Shown here: in pieces, positions 59,327 to 64,000 of the stretch | How positions within the stretch are numbered: position 1 is the first letter of the stretch | Layout of the letters: each line of letters starts with the position of its first letter | NCBI GenBank assembly: GCA_949592205.1 | Contig: CATIUR010000005.1 | Coordinates: forward strand, 30,254,179 to 30,318,178 | Direction: 5' to 3' | DNA: 64,000 nt | Origin: Helichrysum umbraculigerum | Lineage: Eukaryota > Streptophyta > Magnoliopsida > Asterales > Asteraceae | Program-made: the position numbers and the translations under genes | Notes under the pieces: model-generated | What the model was told of the DNA's origin: nothing | The model's input: only the letters and a program-made list of their open reading frames with translations | Database searches by the model: none

Positions 59327-59694
59327 GCTATATATATACATCTTGCACTTGATCTCACTGCTAGAAATCAGAGTCAAATGTAGATGAGTGAACATAATAC
59401 ATCATTATTTTTCTTTTGCTGTTTCTATCATAAAGGTCTTTGATTTTCACGTGTAGACAACAAAATAAATGTATAGACAATACCAGTATGGGCATAAATA
59501 ACCAATTACTAGGTTCTATGATTTTGATATCTCAAAAGACCAATTGAGAAAGTTTAGAAAACTTGGCAGCTTCCTCTTCTCCATTATCTCTCAACTCAAT
59601 TAGAAGTATGATTTTACTTGAATTAAATATGAATAAATAAACCAAATGGTCATTGGCTTAATGGTATCGACTATCGAGGTGACCCTTACAATTA

Positions 59695-59822
59695 GGTCAA
59701 TGATATTTCCACCAACAAAAATGATAGTTCCACCAAAACTGTGCAGTAAGCAGTTGTACTATATGTATAAATAGTTGTACTTAATGGTGGATCTATCATT
59801 TTTTATTGTGGAAATATCAATG
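59695..59822. mobile_element. Short MITE with GATATTTCCAC inverted ends
   Basis: CAATGATATTTCCACCAA near the left end faces the complement of TTATTGTGGAAATATCAATG at the right; internal GTTGTACTATA/ATAGTTGTAC words also pair. The flanks repeat CCCTTACAATTA (59683-59694 and 59823-59834). The host sequence has tRNA-like words (TGGCTTAATGGTA), so the target may be a worn SINE. Confidence 0.7.
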
Positions 59823-59834
59823 CCCTTACAATTA

Positions 59835-60348
59835 AGGTTTTTTATTCCTATCCAATAAATTGATCATAAGTCTATAACACATAGTATAATATACTCTCTA
59901 ATAAATAAATGGGTGGAAATATCTTCCATCTATCTGACTTTTTGCAAATACCTTCATGACTAAAATTACGGATAATATTTAGAAAACAGCAAATAAAAAG
60001 GATAAATGAAACTAACAATTGTTTATAGTGTGTTACTGTGCTTGATAAACCAAAGTTTTTTTATTTATGATTTTAGGAAGCAATTGAACATTAAAAAAGT
60101 TCAATGAAAATTCAAATTTAACAATGAGAGATTGAAAACAAAACAATTAGTTAATTAAATTGAGTTAAATTAGATTAAATTTTAAATTAAATTAAATTAA
60201 ATATATTTAAGATAACACTACAACACGTGAGGAGTCAACTTGAAAGAATCAAAGGGAGGTAAAGAAGAACTGTTAAATTAAAATAAAAATAAAAACAAAA
60301 AAATAAAAACTAGTGAGTAATAAAAAAACCCGATCAAAAGTATCAAAC
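59835..60348. other. AT-rich upstream region of the UBP gene
   Basis: Contains TTAAATTAAATTAAATTA runs near 60165-60205 and A-rich stretches; no gene recognised. Confidence 0.5.
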
Positions 60349-60380
60349 TGTTTCCTCACGCCTCTCTTTGAAATATCCGT

Positions 60381-60591
60381 TTCCAATATATAAACCCTAA
60401 AAAATCAATTTCCACATCAAATCTTCTGTTTTTCTCAATCTATACATACATACGCATATTTCACTATACGCAATCGCATTTCAATTAACGAATTCTAATA
60501 ATTCATCCCTAAAATTTGTGGATTCGATACACGATTTGATACACAGAGACAGAAAGAAATTGAGGAATTTTGGTATTTAGTTGATGGTCTC
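60381..60591 (+). promoter_or_regulatory. Core promoter and 5' UTR of the UBP gene
   Basis: AATATATAAACCCTAA at about 60385-60400 joins a TATA-like element with a telo-box (AAACCCTAA), a pairing common in plant housekeeping promoters. The following ~190 bp to the ATG are free of long frames and rich in CA/CT. Confidence 0.55.
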
Positions 60592-63500
60592 ATGGGCGCA
60601 GCGGGATCTAAGCTCGAAAAAGCTCTAGGAGACCAGTTTCCCGAAGGCGAACGTTATTTTGGACTTGAAAACTTCGGTAACACTTGCTATTGTAACAGCG
60701 TTTTGCAGGTTTTTAATTTTATTCCATTTCAATCTCGTTTATTCTTATTTCGTTTGTGTTATTTACAGTTATCCGTTTATTGAGTATGTTCTTATTTGTT
60801 CATTTACTGTAGTTGTTGATTAGGTTCAGGTTAACCGATTCACTACTTCTGTAACTTTGATTCACAAATTTTGTCAATCAGTTTGTATCTAGGATTGGGA
60901 TGTATATTTAGGCTCTTACTGGACGCTAGACTGAAGATTAATTTGATACTTGTTGTGTGTAATTGGAGATTTGGAGTATAAGTTTATCGATGGAGTATGT
61001 TAAGCTGTAGTTCATTTGATCTCATTAGCTATAGCTTGTTTTGATTACTATAGTTGTTAACTAGGCTCTGGGATCACAAAGCTAAATATACATGAGATGC
61101 AAAGTGATCCATAACTGTATACAAAGTTGTGAACTGACGTTACAAAAGCAGTGATTATATTTGTATCTCATTCTTGGTGTGTATATCTGGCTTTTTAACG
61201 GATGCTAAGCCTTGGGAATAAAGTAATACTTGCTGTAGTTATTTGGGGTGAAGGTTGGTTATAGAGCATGTTTAGTTGTACTCCAATCGATCTACCTAGC
61301 AAGAGTATCTTCTTCTATTTAAATCAACAACTGGAAATGCAAATTTTGACTTCATTTTGAGTAGATCTCTTTAGTTGTTAGATTTAACTTTCTGGCGGAT
61401 TGGGTTTGCTTATTTAAACATCTTACACTTATAAACAAAAGCAGATAATCAGCTTATTATAAAAAAATTATTTCATTATTAAGCTAATTTTGTTAGTTTT
61501 TGTACCAAGAATAATCTGTTTGAAGTAATCAATCTCAAACTGCTTATGTGGGCTTCAAGGAACAGATTTACCTTTTAGACTCTTAGTTTACTGCATAGTT
61601 GTCAAAGGCGCGCCTTAGGCGCGCTTCAAGGCGCACAGGCGCAGTGTAAATCGCTTTTTTTAGGTGCGCTTAAGGCACAAAATAGAGGCGCGGTGAGGCG
61701 CGCTTAAGGCGTGCGCCTTTCTGAAAAAGGCGCGCTTTTTTGAAAAAAGGCGCAGAAAGGCGCGCCTTTTTGAATAAATTGTGATTTTTGTAGGTAGTGG
61801 ATCCGTGAAGGTAGTAGCAGGATTCAGAAGGTAGTAAGAGGCCCCATTGATATGTTTGTCACCCCTCCACCAGAACAAGTGGCTAAAAACCGAAAATACA
61901 AGCAACAAAAAACTATTAATGATATTTGCAAGAAAGAGATTAAGGAAAAAGCATGTAGAGAGGTGGCAAACTGGTTTTATGATGCTGGACTAGATGTGGG
62001 ACAGGTTTTAAGCCTCTAGTTACCACGAATTTTGAGGAAACATTCACAATGACATTTGAACTTTGAGGAAACATTCACAATGACATTGTTGAATGTTTTC
62101 TTTTTGGCTAAAAACTAGTAGTTAGCTAGTAGTGACGAAAAAGACTATTTAGCTATTTGCTAATTGCCACTACTTTCTCTATGTTATTCATGATACTATT
62201 ACTCTTTTGCATTATTTAGTGCCCTAATACATGAAGTTTTAAGTGCTTAAATGCTATATGATATTTATATGCATGGTTATAATGTTATATATTTTTTTAT
62301 GAATTTTTCTAAGAATAATGCGCCTCGTAAAATTGAGGCGCGCGCCTTTTTTGCGCCTCGCGCTTAAGGCGCTAGGGACCCTTATTGCCTTTGTGCGCCT
62401 TTCGCCTTTGACAACTATGGTTTACTGAGAGTTAGTTGGTTTCTGATACATATTATTCATTTATATGAGAGCCATTTGATATTGAAGAGGAAAGTGGTGA
62501 TTGGGAATGGAACTCAAAATTAAAAAAAAGAATGAAATGAAAGATTTATTGTAAGAATTGCTGATTTGTCGACCTTAATTTTACTTTGAGGTGGTTAGCT
62601 GCTGCTGGATCTTGATTTCTGTTGTGAAAATGTAACCTCAAAAAAGGCTACTTCTTGCCTTGCTATTACGTCTTTGGAGTTAGCTGCGTTATGATATTCT
62701 TTTGGGTTACACTACGATTTTTGTATCCGATTATATCTAAAAAGTACATGTAAGTTTCTTTCACCCTTTGTTATCCTCATCTAAGATATGCTATATCTCT
62801 TGCTCCGAGACCATGAGTGGTAAGGACATAGATGATATCTTCACGATCTCTCTTTTCGTAATAATGTATATCATCAACCATGCTTTAGTATAGCTTTTCA
62901 TCTGCATAACCAGTTTGTTGTACCAAGCATCAGGCCATTCCAGTTTGTAGTGTCGAAGGTCAATGCACATTGAGGTGTTTTCGAGTTGAGTGATTGAAGG
63001 AGCCTAGTAACTTGTGCTGCTTGCTGTAATTTCTCAAGTTTTGACTTAAAACTGTAGCTAATGGTCTCATATGTGTTGTTTTTATTTTTAATTTTCAGGC
63101 ATTGTATTTTTGTGTTCCATTTCGTGAACAACTACTTGAATATTATGGAAATGTTAAAAACCCAGGAGACGTAGAAGAAAATCTTCTTACATGTTTGGCG
63201 GAACTGTTTATGCAGGTACACAGTTTACTTGAATGTATACCTATAGGTTGTTTTACATGTTTTTTGAATAGCACATTTTACATACATGGGATTTAATATT
63301 TTTTTCTGTACTATGTCACTAACATATGTTCTTTAAGAATATTATGTTGTTTTCATCATTATTTGATAACCAAAGCTGGACTGCTGAATTGGTCAGGGAT
63401 GCACTGCATCTTTGCACCTTTAAAAGTACGTGAATCGAGTTGCAATTATAAAATAGCAACTTTGGTTTTTGTTATCATTGCTATTAAACGTAGTCGTCTT

Positions 63501-64000
63501 TTTGTTTTCGTAGCTGTTATATGAGTATTATAATCTAGCTTCCAGATCTAAAATTTCTAACTTATACCTTGATGATGATATGCTTTCAGACGCTCTACAC
63601 AAAGTTTAATGACTAAGGTCTGATTTTACTGTCCATGTTATCCTTTTCTCAATGATAGAAATATGCAATCTAAGGAGTGTCTAAACTTATATTCTGTGTA
63701 AAATGTACACTCCACTTAGCAAGACTGTTATGTTGTCATAAATTATACAGAGATAAAGAAAATATGCAACTTAGGACTGAATCCGAATCTATTTAAGGTA
63801 TAGAAAGTGTCAAAACTTTTTTGTTTTTCTTCCCAAAGACTCAAGGAATATGAAAATTATAAATGAAGATCACATATAACATGTTGACCTAATAACTTCA
63901 AATTATGTTAGAACATGGTTTATCGGGCATTATTAATATTCTGGCCCGATAACACACAGTAGCTAATGTGATTCCTGTTACTTGTATTAGATTAGTACAC
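60592..64000 (+). CDS. UBP3/UBP4-like: Ubiquitin-specific protease, UBP3/UBP4 type, 5' part (runs off right edge)
   Basis: Exon 1 (60592-60708) encodes 39 residues starting MGAAGSKLEKALGDQFPEG and includes the Cys box GLENFGNTCYCNSVLQ. The first Cys of TCYCN (residue 32) is the expected nucleophile of a C19 deubiquitinase. Exon 2 (63099-63215) adds 39 residues (ALYFCVPFREQLLEYYGNVK... ELFMQ). Both exons are in phase 0 with GT/AG borders. Gly2 with Ser6 fits an N-myristoylation motif. The family (USP12/USP46-like; Arabidopsis UBP3/UBP4) removes ubiquitin from proteins and acts in the nucleus and in pollen development. The His box and the rest lie beyond the window; no third exon was found in 63216-64000. 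Intron 1 (2.4 kb) holds a hAT remnant. Confidence 0.9.
61594..62419 (+). mobile_element. Deleted hAT element in UBP intron 1
   Basis: Terminal inverted repeats CATAGTTGTCAAAGGCG and CGCCTTTGACAACTATG are flanked by the 8-bp duplication GTTTACTG (61586-61593 and 62420-62427), as in hAT elements. Both subterminal regions are crowded with GGCGCGC/AAGGCGC words. It is 826 bp long and retains a transposase scrap. Confidence 0.92.
61801..62019 (+). pseudogene. hAT transposase fragment
   Basis: One frame reads KVVRGPIDMFVTPPPEQVAK, then QQKTINDICKKEIKEKACRE and VANWFYDAGLDVGQ, then a stop. This is the GPID...NWFYDAG segment typical of plant hAT transposases just after the BED finger. Finger, catalytic core and dimerisation domain are missing, so it cannot function. 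Confidence 0.8.
63216..64000 (+). other. UBP intron 2, nothing else recognised
   Basis: AT-rich, with stops in all frames and no acceptor followed by plausible UBP coding sequence. It is presumed to be intronic up to the window end. Confidence 0.6.

Noticed and set aside
60592..60783. Short protein continuing UBP exon 1 into FNFIPFQSRLFLF
   Set aside because: This is read-through into intron 1; the GT at 60709 and the in-phase exon at 63099 explain the gene.

Overview
The window looks like nuclear DNA from a flowering plant, most probably a eudicot with a large, repeat-rich genome. Three things point there: interrupted genes with GT/AG introns (a TOM1-type membrane protein and a ubiquitin-specific protease of the UBP3/UBP4 type), long Tekay/Del-like Ty3/gypsy retrotransposons primed by initiator-Met tRNA, and plant-type Helitron, hAT, Mutator-like and MITE insertions. 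The exact family of plant cannot be fixed from the sequence alone. There are no bacterial-style operons, CRISPR arrays or rRNA genes.

Positions 1-29055 are a nest of LTR retrotransposons. An old LTR fragment (D, 27412-29055, sense on +) was invaded by a related element in the opposite orientation (C, of which 8271-9092 and 27387-27411 remain). C was then invaded by two gag-only, non-autonomous elements: A (1-8270, cut by the left window edge) and B (9093-27386, 5-bp target duplication CTAGG). The 5' LTR of B was finally split by a full-length Tekay-like element, E (15742-25953, duplication TTATC). All of A, B, C and E read on the minus strand.

Positions 29056-33647 hold a decayed tandem array and AT-rich sequence with no gene seen. 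A second full-length Tekay-like element, F (33648-43874, duplication AATGG), follows. E and F share a 1469-codon gag-pol frame plus a small coiled-coil frame upstream of gag. E is broken by one nonsense codon in pol. F has an open gag-pol frame, but its protease motif has changed from DTG to DTV and its upstream frame carries a stop.

Positions 43943-52460 hold another nest: a tRNA-derived SINE is split in its A box by a Mutator-like element (43961-52338, 10-bp duplication). That element is filled by a 7.7-kb Helitron (44588-52303, minus) carrying at least three MITEs and a decayed, multi-exon captured gene.

Positions 52711-64000 are the genic part. A complete eleven-exon TOM1-like gene (52711-58332) has another Helitron in its third intron. 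An intergenic stretch carries a small MITE and a 73-bp duplication. The first two coding exons of a UBP3/UBP4-like deubiquitinase begin at 60592 and the gene runs off the right edge; its first intron holds a hAT remnant (61594-62419).

The two host genes have no evident functional link to each other. The most unusual structures are a dense inverted TGCGACACAA/TTGTGTCGCA array kept in the LTRs of three different elements, a second coiled-coil plus zinc-knuckle frame in gag-only element A, and the coiled-coil frame upstream of gag in E and F.
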